Assembly: GCF_900699765.1 (NCBI RefSeq) | Contig: NZ_CAADHO010000008.1 | Location: forward strand, 1-64,000 | From: Desulfoluna butyratoxydans | Lineage (GTDB): Bacteria; Desulfobacterota; Desulfobacteria; Desulfobacterales; Desulfolunaceae | DNA: 64,000 nt | Reading direction: 5' to 3' | Part shown: positions 15,181-24,226 of the stretch, piece after piece | Position numbering within the stretch: the stretch's first letter is position 1 | Layout: the number at the start of each line of letters is the position of its first letter | Translations under genes and position numbers: made by a program | The notes under the pieces: generated by a model | Databases searched by the model: none | Seen by the model: only the letters and a program-made list of their open reading frames with translations | Told to the model about the DNA's origin: nothing

Positions 15181-18087
15181 ATGAACCCCTTCAGCCGCCT
15201 GTTCTTCTTGACCACTTGCTTCCTGTTCATCTTTTTCTCCCTTTCATCGGCATCCCCCGTGCCCGATACAGGCCAAAGCCTGTGCTACGACGATGCCGGT
15301 AACGAGATTGACTGCGCTGGCTCAGGGCAGGACGGATCTGAATCTATCAATCCCATGTCCTACGAAAAACTGGATGATGAGGGATATGTGCTCTCCCCGG
15401 AAGCAACAACCTGGGCTGCTGTCCGCGACAAGGTCACCGGGCTTGTCTGGGAGGTAAAAAGCGACGCCAACAAAAAGCTGAAATACTTCTGGGGCGCTGC
15501 GCCTTCGGAATCATCGGATCTCTATGTTGACGATTTTCTTCAGACTCTAAACACCAAACAATATGCGGGGTGTAACGACTGGCGCATGCCGACGATTTAT
15601 GAGCTTGCAGCCTTAGGAAGTCACATCGACGACGACACCGAAGACATAGTAAAAACCGACACTGACTATTTTCCCAATACGAATCTGGATACCTTTTACT
15701 GGTCCTCCTCACCCTATATATCGGAATTTCCATCCGTAGGGGCTTTTGACTTCAGAAAGTTTCTTACAGCCTGCGGATTTACACACGATATAACGTATCC
15801 GGGCATAGGCCTGATACCGGGAAGCAAACAAGCCCTATGTTTTCGTGCCGTCAGTGGAATGCCACAGGAAGGAATAGCTCGTTTCCATCAAAATCAAGGA
15901 GAGTTCACCGTAACGGACACCGAAACAGGGCTGATGTGGGAACTCGAGTCGGCTGATAAATATGCCACTGGAACTTTTGACTGGGATGGGGCCCTTGAGT
16001 ACTGCAACACCTTGACTCTTGACGGATATCAGGACTGGCGGCTGCCGACAATGAAAGAAATCTTGTCCATCATCAATTGCAACGCCACAGAAAACTACCT
16101 TTACTCGGAAATTTTCAAAAACACAAAAGCTGGTCAAACCGATCAATACTGGACCTCGACATTTTCTAAAATGCCAGCGCCAAATGAGACAAAAGCCCCA
16201 CTATGCATATCCTTCCATAATTATGGGATATACAGCGGAAAAAGAGGACTACACGCCATCGCAGTGAGAGGAGGGCAAACCGTTATCGACGGAAACCTGT
16301 TGATGACATCTCCCGCCCAAGGGGAATGCCTTGAAGCCGGTAACATGAAACGCATCATTTGGAATAAAGGTGAACAGGCCTTACAAGGCAATATATCGAT
16401 CTCACTATCCACTGATGGGGGAAAATCCTATGAGTTCATAATCCAAAACACAGAAAATGACGGAGAGTACCTGTGGAATATCCCACCCGAACTCAATTCG
16501 GTTAACTGCATGCTTAAACTCACCCCCCTTGAACAAAGTCAAGCTTATAAGGGCACCACCCAAGGGCTGTTCAAGGTGGGACCTCTATTAGGAATCCAGG
16601 TGGGCGAACCGACAGGTAAAACACACGAGGACGGTTCTTCTGCAACGTTTCCTGTCCGCCTGAAAACCCAACCCGACGGAACGGTCGTTCTCTCCATTGA
16701 AAGTGACAATCCTTTAGAAGGAATTGTCTCCCAAGGCAATACGCTGACTTTTGAACCCGATGATTACGGCCAGCCGCAACTCGTGATGTTCGAAGGAATC
16801 GATGATGATATTGCCGACGGATCGGTTGCCTACCATGCCTGTATCACAGTGGACCAGGGACTGACCTCGGATGAAACAGGTTATAAAAACTGCGATCCCA
16901 TCCTGCTTTCACTTGTCAATGGTGATGATGACACGGCGTCGCTTGTGGCCAGTCAGATAAGCAATGTGGTCTTAGAAAACGGGCCACCGGAATCATTCAC
17001 TGTCAGGATAACCTCCAAGCCAACCCATCCTGTCATTGTCACGCTCAACACCCCATACCCTGATGAGTGCCACTTCAGCCCGACATCACTGACGTTCAAC
17101 CCGGCAACGTGGAACGCAACTCAAACAGTCACGGTAACCGCCCTGGCAGACAACAGCCCGGACAATGATATGACGTTTGACATAGAACTGAAAATCGACA
17201 AGGAAAAAACGTTTGATACAAGCGGGTACACTGGCCTACAGCCTGTAAAAGTCCCAGTAACAACCATAAACACTGATCCGGGCATACGGTTAACTCACCA
17301 TATTACGGGAATACCCCATTGCCACAAAATTTCAGAAAGCGGCCTGACCTCAAGCTTTTCAGCTAAGCTGATTCTGCCACCCGACAATACAGTCGTTGTG
17401 GACATCGCATGCTCAGACCCATCCGAAGGAAGAGTCTCACCGCAACAATTGACATTCACACCCACAAACTGGGAAATGAATCAATTAGTTACCATCATAG
17501 GTGTTGACGACAAGGAAATTGACAAAGAGCAAGAATTTCAAATTGAGGTATCGGTCAATGCATCCGCGACACGAGATGCTACAGGGTACAAGAAAGTGAC
17601 CCCGTTGGTAATCCAGCCGGTCCGCAACGCAGACGACAACGACTGGGAAAACATCGGCATGGCCGTCAGCGACATCTCCGGAACCGTGACCGAAAACGGC
17701 GGTTCCGCAACCTTCCACGTGGCCCTGGCCACCGTGCCCAATGGGGACGTCATTGTAGATGTCACGAGCAGCAACGAAGCCGAAGCCTCCGTCTCACCTG
17801 CTACCCTTGTCTTTGCCCCCGAGACCTGGAATGAAAAAAAGACGGTGACGGTCACCGGTGTTCCGGACAGCAAGGAGGACGGTGAAAAAGAGGTGACTGT
17901 TCAGCTATCCGTCAACGGAGCCTCCTCAGACACCACCGGGTACAAAGACACCGCAGCCACCAAGGTCCCCTTCAAGAGCAGCGACGCCCCGTCATCCTCC
18001 GACAATGTATCCAAGAGTCCCGAAGCCCAGGGCCAAGACACCGGAGGCGGTTGCTTTATCCAATCACTGCATCACGGTCTGCCGTAA
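15181..18087 (+). CDS. large secreted DUF1566 protein with beta repeats and GGCFI box
   Basis: The 968-residue protein has a signal peptide (to about residue 25). Two DUF1566 (Lcl C-terminal-like) domains follow, near 75-225 and 235-365, each with GLxWE and DWRxPTxxE motifs and a YWSS or YWTS motif. Next is a beta domain (~375-470, RIIWNKGEQALQGNISISLS). Four ~100-residue beta repeats come after it (~480-945), each with a P-x(n)-L-T/V-F-x-P core and a DETGYK or DTTGYK end. The C-terminus GQDTGGGCFIQSLHHG is a CFI-box-type tail. It is probably displayed on or released from the cell surface. GGGAGG precedes the ATG. The next gene is a shorter paralogue. Confidence 0.85.
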   Translation: MNPFSRLFFLTTCFLFIFFSLSSASPVPDTGQSLCYDDAGNEIDCAGSGQDGSESINPMSYEKLDDEGYVLSPEATTWAAVRDKVTGLVWEVKSDANKKLKYFWGAAPSESSDLYVDDFLQTLNTKQYAGCNDWRMPTIYELAALGSHIDDDTEDIVKTDTDYFPNTNLDTFYWSSSPYISEFPSVGAFDFRKFLTACGFTHDITYPGIGLIPGSKQALCFRAVSGMPQEGIARFHQNQGEFTVTDTETGLMWELESADKYATGTFDWDGALEYCNTLTLDGYQDWRLPTMKEILSIINCNATENYLYSEIFKNTKAGQTDQYWTSTFSKMPAPNETKAPLCISFHNYGIYSGKRGLHAIAVRGGQTVIDGNLLMTSPAQGECLEAGNMKRIIWNKGEQALQGNISISLSTDGGKSYEFIIQNTENDGEYLWNIPPELNSVNCMLKLTPLEQSQAYKGTTQGLFKVGPLLGIQVGEPTGKTHEDGSSATFPVRLKTQPDGTVVLSIESDNPLEGIVSQGNTLTFEPDDYGQPQLVMFEGIDDDIADGSVAYHACITVDQGLTSDETGYKNCDPILLSLVNGDDDTASLVASQISNVVLENGPPESFTVRITSKPTHPVIVTLNTPYPDECHFSPTSLTFNPATWNATQTVTVTALADNSPDNDMTFDIELKIDKEKTFDTSGYTGLQPVKVPVTTINTDPGIRLTHHITGIPHCHKISESGLTSSFSAKLILPPDNTVVVDIACSDPSEGRVSPQQLTFTPTNWEMNQLVTIIGVDDKEIDKEQEFQIEVSVNASATRDATGYKKVTPLVIQPVRNADDNDWENIGMAVSDISGTVTENGGSATFHVALATVPNGDVIVDVTSSNEAEASVSPATLVFAPETWNEKKTVTVTGVPDSKEDGEKEVTVQLSVNGASSDTTGYKDTAATKVPFKSSDAPSSSDNVSKSPEAQGQDTGGGCFIQSLHHGLP

Positions 18088-18202
18088 TGCGTGACGCCAT
18101 GAGCCCTCCGGTGACACAGCCGAAGGGCTCGTGGGCGCTCCTCCCGGTGCAATGCCCCATATATGTGAACATTCATTTTCACTCACTCGTTTTAGGTTTC
18201 CC

Positions 18203-19978
18203 ATGAAGAAAAAACACATTGCCCTTGCCCTGATTCTCTGGAGCCTTCCTTTGCTCCCCGTATGGGCCTTTGGCGTTACCGACACCGGACAGACCACCTG
18301 CTTTGACAACGAAGGAAACGCCATTGCCTGCCCCTCTCCGGGCCAGCCCTTCTACGGCCAGGACGGCAACTTCCTCATCAACCCACCGTCCTTTTCAAAA
18401 ACAGACAGCGACAAAACGGTCACAGACCATGCCACCGGCCTGACCTGGGAAGTAAAAACAGCGGCCAGTTTAGAAGAAACCGTCACCCAGACCGAGGCCC
18501 TGGCGTACATTGATGGGCTCAACGCCGAGGCATTCTGCGGGCACCGGGACTGGCGACTGCCAACCATCCTTGAGCTTCACGCCATGGTCGACTTCGAACA
18601 TGACGGCCCGGCAGTCGACACCGACTTTTTCCCCAACACCCAGAAGACGCGTCACTACTGGTCGTCAACAACCAGCGAAGTGGAGGGCGTTACAAAGTAT
18701 TACCTCCTCAATTTTGATCTCGGACACGTTTCCAACACCACCAACCCGGATACGGCGGCCACAGTCCGTGCCGTAAGGGGCGCCCCCCTGACCAACCCGA
18801 GCCGATACCACCTCAACATGGACAATACGGTTACCGATTTCAACACCGGCCTCATCTGGGAACTGAAGACCCAGGAGAACACCAGCGACAAATGGCACCA
18901 GCACATGGCGGCAGCGTACTGCAACGATCTGGAAATCGGCGGTTACACCGACTGGCGACTGCCCACGATCAAAGAACTCCTGACCTTGATCGATTACACC
19001 AGGACAGAACAGCCCATGCTCCATATGCCCGTTTTCACGAACTCAGTCATTGCCTTCCACAGCGAAATATCGGCGTGTTACTGGTCCTCCACAACATCGG
19101 TTACGCCTGTTATCCAGACAGGAAAAAAAACCATGGCATGGGCCGTTGATATACAGCACGGTGTCACCAAACGTGGCTTTAAGACCTCCCAGGACAACAG
19201 CGGGGACGCCTTCCGGGTTCGAGCCGTCAGGGGAGGACAGGCCTTGCAGCCGGGGGGCCTTGTCATCACAAACCCTAAACCCGGTTCCACCTGGCACAAA
19301 GGGGATACCATGCTGATCACCTGGGAGAACCCGAGCCCGGAGATCCCCGGCAATGTCGCCATTGCCATCTCCTGCGACGGTGGAAAGTCCTTTGCCTCCA
19401 TAACGGATGACACGCCAAGCGACGGAGCGTATTCCTGGACCGTCACCGAACAGGACGACGTCAACGGAGTCCTTAAAATAATGCCCCTTCACGGGGCTTA
19501 TGCAGCCAGAGGGGCCAGCACGGGCATCTTTTATACTGAGTGCAGAAAATACCTCTGCGCCATCCCCCATGACGACACAACCCGGGAAATCGGGTCCCAG
19601 GCAGTCATCGACGTCAAGCTGAGCACGGCCCCTGAAAACACCGTGGCCTTTGATGTGACCTGCTCCGACGACACCGAAGCCAGGGTCACGCCCAAAGCCC
19701 TCTTTTTTTCATCGGAAAACTGGTGCGACACCCAGTACGTCACGGTCACCGGCAAAGACGACACCGAGGCCGACGGCAACCAGGATTATTACGTCAACGT
19801 CTCCGTCAACACAGAGTTCACAAAGGATACCAGCGGCTTTGCTGCTCTGGCGCCCACACAGGTATCCTTTACAAACATCGACGACGACACAAAGCAAAGC
19901 GATGGGGAAGGGTCCGTGAAGGCGGCAGACGGGGATACATCCGGGGGGTGCTTTATCGGTTGCCTTGAAACGCTATGA
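18203..19978 (+). CDS. secreted DUF1566 protein with GGCFI box, paralogue of the preceding gene
   Basis: The 591-residue protein shares architecture with its upstream neighbour. It has a signal peptide (KKKHIALALILWSLPLLPVWA), a DTGQTTCFDNEGN start, and two DUF1566 domains with DWRLPTILE and DWRLPTIKE motifs near residues 115 and 255. One Ig-like ITWENPSPEIPG domain lies near 370-450, with a single terminal beta repeat near 455-560. The tail is GDTSGGCFIGCLETL. It has one repeat where its neighbour has four, pointing to tandem duplication followed by repeat gain or loss. I use the ATG at 18203, which starts the signal peptide. It ends 286 bp before the pilin gene. Confidence 0.85.
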   Translation: MKKKHIALALILWSLPLLPVWAFGVTDTGQTTCFDNEGNAIACPSPGQPFYGQDGNFLINPPSFSKTDSDKTVTDHATGLTWEVKTAASLEETVTQTEALAYIDGLNAEAFCGHRDWRLPTILELHAMVDFEHDGPAVDTDFFPNTQKTRHYWSSTTSEVEGVTKYYLLNFDLGHVSNTTNPDTAATVRAVRGAPLTNPSRYHLNMDNTVTDFNTGLIWELKTQENTSDKWHQHMAAAYCNDLEIGGYTDWRLPTIKELLTLIDYTRTEQPMLHMPVFTNSVIAFHSEISACYWSSTTSVTPVIQTGKKTMAWAVDIQHGVTKRGFKTSQDNSGDAFRVRAVRGGQALQPGGLVITNPKPGSTWHKGDTMLITWENPSPEIPGNVAIAISCDGGKSFASITDDTPSDGAYSWTVTEQDDVNGVLKIMPLHGAYAARGASTGIFYTECRKYLCAIPHDDTTREIGSQAVIDVKLSTAPENTVAFDVTCSDDTEARVTPKALFFSSENWCDTQYVTVTGKDDTEADGNQDYYVNVSVNTEFTKDTSGFAALAPTQVSFTNIDDDTKQSDGEGSVKAADGDTSGGCFIGCLETL

Positions 19979-20264
19979 GCATAAAAAGGCCGAACCAACG
20001 GCACGTTCATGCCCTCTTTACCGGCCACGGATTGCCCAGTCCGGGGCCCGGATGTGGCGACGCCACGTTGGCTGCAAAGCCCTCGGCCCCCGGAGCATCT
20101 GGCTCCGGGGGCCCTGCCGGATGAACGCCATCATGGTTCCCCCCGACAAAGAGAATCAACCCCGCAATTTATTCACAACATACCGCAACTATGTCCCAGC
20201 TTTTTACTCAGAAATTGACTATCGTGACCGCCATGCACCTCACACACGACGAAGGACGCATCAT

Positions 20265-20477
20265 ATGATCAAACTGATGAGCACATTATGGAACGACGAA
20301 AGCGGAGCCACCGCCATTGAGTACGGCCTCATCGTCGGGGTGATGGCCGCGGTTCTCGTGGGCGCCCTCAACCTCTTCGGCACCCAGCTCACCGAATTGT
20401 TCACCGCCATCTCCGACAAGCTGGGCAACGCGGCACAGACCGTGGCAACCTCCGACGAATCCTCCGGGACGTATTAG
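20265..20477 (+). CDS. flp: Flp-type pilin
   Basis: This 70-residue type IVb prepilin is the major subunit of a Tad pilus. The short leader ends in ESG, and the processed protein starts ATAIEYGLIVGVMAAVLVGA, with the G|xxxxEY prepilin motif and hydrophobic helix of Flp pilins. The C-terminal part is short and polar. GAAGGA lies nine bases before the ATG at 20265; a longer in-frame extension upstream lacks pilin character. It heads the Tad locus, and the prepilin peptidase follows five bases after its stop. Confidence 0.92.
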   Translation: MIKLMSTLWNDESGATAIEYGLIVGVMAAVLVGALNLFGTQLTELFTAISDKLGNAAQTVATSDESSGTY

Positions 20478-20482
20478 TCGCC

Positions 20483-20956
20483 ATGAACAGCGCATGGGCA
20501 TGTGCCGCACTCTTTACAGCGGCCCTCTGCACGGACCTCCAGGAAAGGGTCATCCCCAACACCCTCACCCTTTCTGCGGCCCTGGGGGGACTTGCCTTCC
20601 ACACCCTCCAGTCCGGAGCACCCGGGGCCCTCTGGAGCGTGCAGGGCGCCCTCACAGGCCTTGCATGCCTCTTCATTCCCTTTGTACTGGGGGGAGTGGG
20701 CGGGGGAGATGTCAAGCTGCTGGTGGCCACGGGGACCTGGGTCGGAGCTTATGCCCTCTTTTCGATCTTTCTCTACGGCGCCATGGCAGGGGGAACCATG
20801 GCCCTTGTGCCGTATGTAAAACACCAAAAAGAGAGACGATGCGGCAACAAACCCGCTGGTCCATGGACCAGGCCATCTGCCACCATGCCCTATTCCCTGG
20901 CCATGGCCGCGGGCTATGCGGCGTACCTGCTCATGGGCAAGGTCCCCCTGGGATGA
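20483..20956 (+). CDS. tadV: prepilin peptidase, TadV/CpaA type
   Basis: This 157-residue integral membrane aspartic protease processes Flp and TadE/F-type prepilins. The two catalytic aspartates are visible in TDLQERVIPN near residue 18 and in the GxGD motif VGGGDVKLL near residue 75. There are about five hydrophobic segments. The length fits the short A24A/TadV group that lacks the N-methyltransferase domain. Its stop overlaps the start of tadE (ATGA), so the two are translationally coupled. Confidence 0.92.
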   Translation: MNSAWACAALFTAALCTDLQERVIPNTLTLSAALGGLAFHTLQSGAPGALWSVQGALTGLACLFIPFVLGGVGGGDVKLLVATGTWVGAYALFSIFLYGAMAGGTMALVPYVKHQKERRCGNKPAGPWTRPSATMPYSLAMAAGYAAYLLMGKVPLG

Positions 20957-21384
20957 GGGGACGGGCATACAAAGGCAACAACAGGGGCGCTGTGGTCGTG
21001 GAATTTTCCCTGCTGCTCCCCATCCTGTTGATGATCCTGTTTCTCATCATCGAGTACGGCTGGTATTTCACCACCCGGATCGTCCTCACCGATGCCGTGT
21101 ACACAGGGGCCAAGGCCGCCGTGGAGGCGCGGGAGTGGAACGCCTACGGAGAAGACCCCGAAGCATTCGCTCGCAAGGCCGTGGCCGATGCGTTCTGGGT
21201 TTATAAGCTGAATCAGGACAAAGACATCCGGGTCACCATCACGGCCAGGGATGCCGAAGGCCCCCGGCGCATCGAGGTCAGCGTGCCTGCCCTGAAGGCC
21301 AGCCAGCTCACCGGCTTTCTGCCCGAGTTCATGGTGCCCACGAAGCTGAATGCACGGGCCGTCATGGTGTTTCACGATATTTAA
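20953..21384 (+). CDS. tadE: TadE-family pseudopilin
   Basis: The 143-residue protein has the TadE-like N-terminus NRGAVVVEFSLLLPILLMILFLIIEYGWYF, with a prepilin-type glycine followed by a V-V-V-E-F helix start, then a periplasmic domain. TadE and TadF are minor pseudopilins needed for pilus assembly. The ATG at 20953 overlaps the tadV stop. Only one clear small pseudopilin is present here; a TadG-like protein lies at the end of the locus. Confidence 0.88.
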   Translation: MRGRAYKGNNRGAVVVEFSLLLPILLMILFLIIEYGWYFTTRIVLTDAVYTGAKAAVEAREWNAYGEDPEAFARKAVADAFWVYKLNQDKDIRVTITARDAEGPRRIEVSVPALKASQLTGFLPEFMVPTKLNARAVMVFHDI

Positions 21385-21707
21385 AGAGGGGCATGCTCCT
21401 CAGTTGAAATCGACTATCATACGATGACGTTCCATTGAGCCGAATTCGTCCTCAAAACCTGTTTGTCAAACTTTTTTAGTAACTATTCAGCTTGCCTCCG
21501 GCGGGTCGCTTTTTTGAAAAAAAGCTCCGCAAAAAACTTTCCGGTTGGCAGAAAGATTAGAACAGTCAAAATCGCTGAAATTCATCCCAAAGCTGTCAAG
21601 ACCTGTTTGTCAAACCCAGATCATAAAAGTTTGGCAAAAGTTTGGCCCCCGGCAAGGCCGCCGGAGGCTTTTTTGTCCTGAATAGTCACGAAGAAAAAGA
21701 GGCACCC
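21385..21707. other. intergenic insertion of family-2 repeats inside the Tad locus
   Basis: No gene is seen. The AAACCTGTTTGTCAAAC unit occurs twice (near 21454 and 21601) and the stretch ends in AAAGTTTGGCCCCCGGC...GCCGGAGGC (to 21669), as at 9530-9622. It separates tadE from cpaB, genes that are usually adjacent. Confidence 0.6.
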
Positions 21708-22760
21708 ATGCGACACATTCGAGGCATCATCGCACTGATCCTGGCCGTCACCTTAGGGGGCATTGCCTCCTTGGCGGTCTTAAAAAGCTTCAGCACATCG
21801 GCTGCGGCTCCCCCAGCGGTTCATGCCCCGACCGTGGTCAAAGCGCCCCCCTCTTATACCCGAAGCATCCCGCCGGGCCTTAGGGCCATCAGCGTGCAGG
21901 TCACGTCCACGTCAGGGCTCTCCAAAAAGCTGAAACATGGTGACATCGTCGATGTCATTGTCACGAGCAGCGACCCCAAGGAGAAATTCGCCCACCTCTC
22001 CCGGGTCGTGCTGCAACGGGTCACCATCCTCAGCGCTTACCCGGAAACCGAAACATCCGCCAAGGCCCGCACCTTCACCAAGGCCTGGAACGTCAGCCTC
22101 CTCGTCACGCCGGAGCAAGGGGCGGCCCTGAGTTCTGCCGCCGCATCCGGGGAGATCTCCCTTCTGGCCGTCAACCCGGAGGACCACCAGCCCGTGGAAA
22201 GATACAACGCCGGGTTTTCTCCCCACTCCGGGGTGCACCAGCTCCAGAAACCCGAAGACTTAAGCGCCGAGATCCCCGAGGGCTTACGGGCCATCACCCT
22301 CACCGTCCGGGAAGACGACGGCATCTGCAGCGTCTTTGAACGGGGGGACCGGGTTGATCTCATCGGGACAAGCAAAATCGGCGGGTTTACCGGGGACACG
22401 GACAACCCCGGCTCCGAAGGGGTGGCCACCGCCTTTCACCACTCCTCGAAAACCCTGCTCCAGAACATCGAGGTGCTCAGCTCCGAAAAGGTGCTGAACA
22501 ACCTGCCGTCCCCGGGGCAGTCCGCCCACCGGGTCACCTTGCTGGTAAAACCCCATGAGGCCGAAATGATCGCGGCGGTGTCCGACGCCTCGCAAAAAAC
22601 CGTCTTCCGGCTCATCAGCAGGAACCGGTCCGATAAAACACGCACCGACACTCAAGGGGCGTACGTCATCGATATGCTGGCCCATAAAAAAGAGGTCCAC
22701 CGCGTCACCATTTACCGAAAAACAAAATCGTCCAACAAAATATTCTATACCCACGACTAG
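21708..22760 (+). CDS. cpaB: Flp pilus assembly protein CpaB/RcpC
   Basis: The 350-residue periplasmic protein starts with a signal or anchor helix (RHIRGIIALILAVTLGGIASLAVL). SAF-type domains follow (YTRSIPPGLRAISVQV... HGDIVDVIVTS near residues 45-85), then a second similar unit (IPEGLRAITLTVREDDGICSVFERGDRVDLIGT near 185-225). CpaB/RcpC acts with the secretin and may bind peptidoglycan through the SAF fold. I use the ATG at 21708, preceded by AAGAGG; the open frame upstream is only translated repeat. The secretin gene follows after 11 bp. Confidence 0.88.
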   Translation: MRHIRGIIALILAVTLGGIASLAVLKSFSTSAAAPPAVHAPTVVKAPPSYTRSIPPGLRAISVQVTSTSGLSKKLKHGDIVDVIVTSSDPKEKFAHLSRVVLQRVTILSAYPETETSAKARTFTKAWNVSLLVTPEQGAALSSAAASGEISLLAVNPEDHQPVERYNAGFSPHSGVHQLQKPEDLSAEIPEGLRAITLTVREDDGICSVFERGDRVDLIGTSKIGGFTGDTDNPGSEGVATAFHHSSKTLLQNIEVLSSEKVLNNLPSPGQSAHRVTLLVKPHEAEMIAAVSDASQKTVFRLISRNRSDKTRTDTQGAYVIDMLAHKKEVHRVTIYRKTKSSNKIFYTHD

Positions 22761-22771
22761 CGGAGCCTGAT

Positions 22772-24223
22772 TTGAAATATTCTCTGTTTCTGTTTCACGC
22801 CCTTGTCTTCCTGTTTTGTGTCCGTCCCTGCGCAGCCTCATCGTGCCAGGATTTTGCCGACTCAGGATGCCGGATCCTCATCGAAGCCAACAAGTCCTTC
22901 GTTAAATTGACGGACAAAAAGGTCACCAGCATCTCCGTCGCCAACCCGGACATTGCCGATGTCAAGCTCGTCACCCCGCGCCAGGTACTCATCATCGCCC
23001 AGAAGCCCGGGTCCACGAACCTTGTCCTCTGGTACGGACAGGGCGAAGAGAGCCGGGCCGACGTCTACGAGGTGTCCGTCTATCTTTCGGATAAAAAAAT
23101 CGATTTTATCCGGTCCCAGCTCAAGGCCTTTGTGCCCCATGCCAGGGTGCGCGTCACCCGAAGCCAGGACGGCGTAACCCTCTCCGGGTCCGTGGAGAGC
23201 CAGCAGGAACTCGACAGGGTCCTCACCGTGGTCTCCGCCCATGTGCTCAAGATCACCAACCTTATCGAACTCCGCTGCGCCCAGCAGGTGCAGCTGGAGG
23301 TGACCATCGCCGAGGTCTCTCGCACCGGCCTCAAACGCATGGGGCTGGGGTTTCTCGTGAACCAGTCCCTGGGGATCAGCGTCTTTGAAAACGGGTCGGC
23401 CTCGGCCAACATGGCCCGGACCAACACCGGTTCGCAAATCTCCGCGTCGGCATCCAACATCACCTCCCCCTTTGCTTCAGCTTTTCAGATCGCCGTCACC
23501 AATGAAAAGGGAAATGCCTCGGCCATCCTGAGCATCTTAAAGGGCCAGGAGCTCATGCGCCTGCTGGCAACGCCTACCCTTGTCACCACCTCGGGCCAGA
23601 CAGCCAATTTTGTGGTGGGCGGAGAGTTTCCCGTGCCCGTGGCCGGAGAGTCCGGCCAGATCTCCATCCAGTTCAAGGAGGTGGGGGTCAAGCTCAACTT
23701 CACACCCACCATCATCGACAGCGAGGTCATCTCCCTGGTGATCAAGCCGGAAATCAGCTCCCTGGATTACACCGTGGCCGTCAAATCCGGGGGTGTGTTT
23801 GTCCCGGGAGTCAAGACCCGCAAGGGCTCAGCCACCCTTACCCTGCGGGACGGCCAGAGTTTTGCCATGGCCGGCCTCCTCAAGGAAGAGAGCTCCCGAA
23901 GCGTCAAAAAAGTACCGGTGCTGGGAGACATCCCCGTCATCGGCGGGATCTTTACCAGCAAGGAGTACTCCAAGGAAGAGACTGAGCTGGTGGTGATGGT
24001 CACCCCCAGGCTGGTAAGGCCATTAAACCCAGACGAACGGCCCACCCTGCCCGGGGAGACCATGCATGACAGCATCAGCGACATGGATTTTTTTATGCTC
24101 AACCGGCTCTCCTACGGCACCTCCGCCACCAGGCCCTCCCATGAAGAGGGAGACACCCAAAACCCCCATGTCTCACGCCCGCCTGCCCCTGTGTTTGTGG
24201 GGGATGTAGGGTTTGCAAGGTAA
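22772..24223 (+). CDS. cpaC: Tad secretin CpaC/RcpA
   Basis: The 483-residue outer-membrane secretin forms the pilus exit channel. It has a signal peptide (to about residue 25), then an N-terminal pilus-secretin domain (SFVKLTDKKVTSISVANPDIADV near 40-110), a BON-like region (QDGVTLSGSVESQQELDRV near 130-165) and the secretin domain with EVGVKLNFTPTI and the C-terminal VPVLGDIPVIGGIF. The start is a TTG with GGAG six bases upstream, and it begins the signal peptide exactly. The next gene starts three bases after the stop. Confidence 0.92.
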   Translation: MKYSLFLFHALVFLFCVRPCAASSCQDFADSGCRILIEANKSFVKLTDKKVTSISVANPDIADVKLVTPRQVLIIAQKPGSTNLVLWYGQGEESRADVYEVSVYLSDKKIDFIRSQLKAFVPHARVRVTRSQDGVTLSGSVESQQELDRVLTVVSAHVLKITNLIELRCAQQVQLEVTIAEVSRTGLKRMGLGFLVNQSLGISVFENGSASANMARTNTGSQISASASNITSPFASAFQIAVTNEKGNASAILSILKGQELMRLLATPTLVTTSGQTANFVVGGEFPVPVAGESGQISIQFKEVGVKLNFTPTIIDSEVISLVIKPEISSLDYTVAVKSGGVFVPGVKTRKGSATLTLRDGQSFAMAGLLKEESSRSVKKVPVLGDIPVIGGIFTSKEYSKEETELVVMVTPRLVRPLNPDERPTLPGETMHDSISDMDFFMLNRLSYGTSATRPSHEEGDTQNPHVSRPPAPVFVGDVGFAR

Positions 24224-24226
24224 GAA

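Noticed and set aside
20041-20130. Possible c-di-GMP riboswitch before flp
   Set aside because: GCTGCAAAGCCCTCGG resembles part of the GEMM core, but the GGCAAACC half and GAAA tetraloop arrangement are missing; only a strong hairpin is certain.
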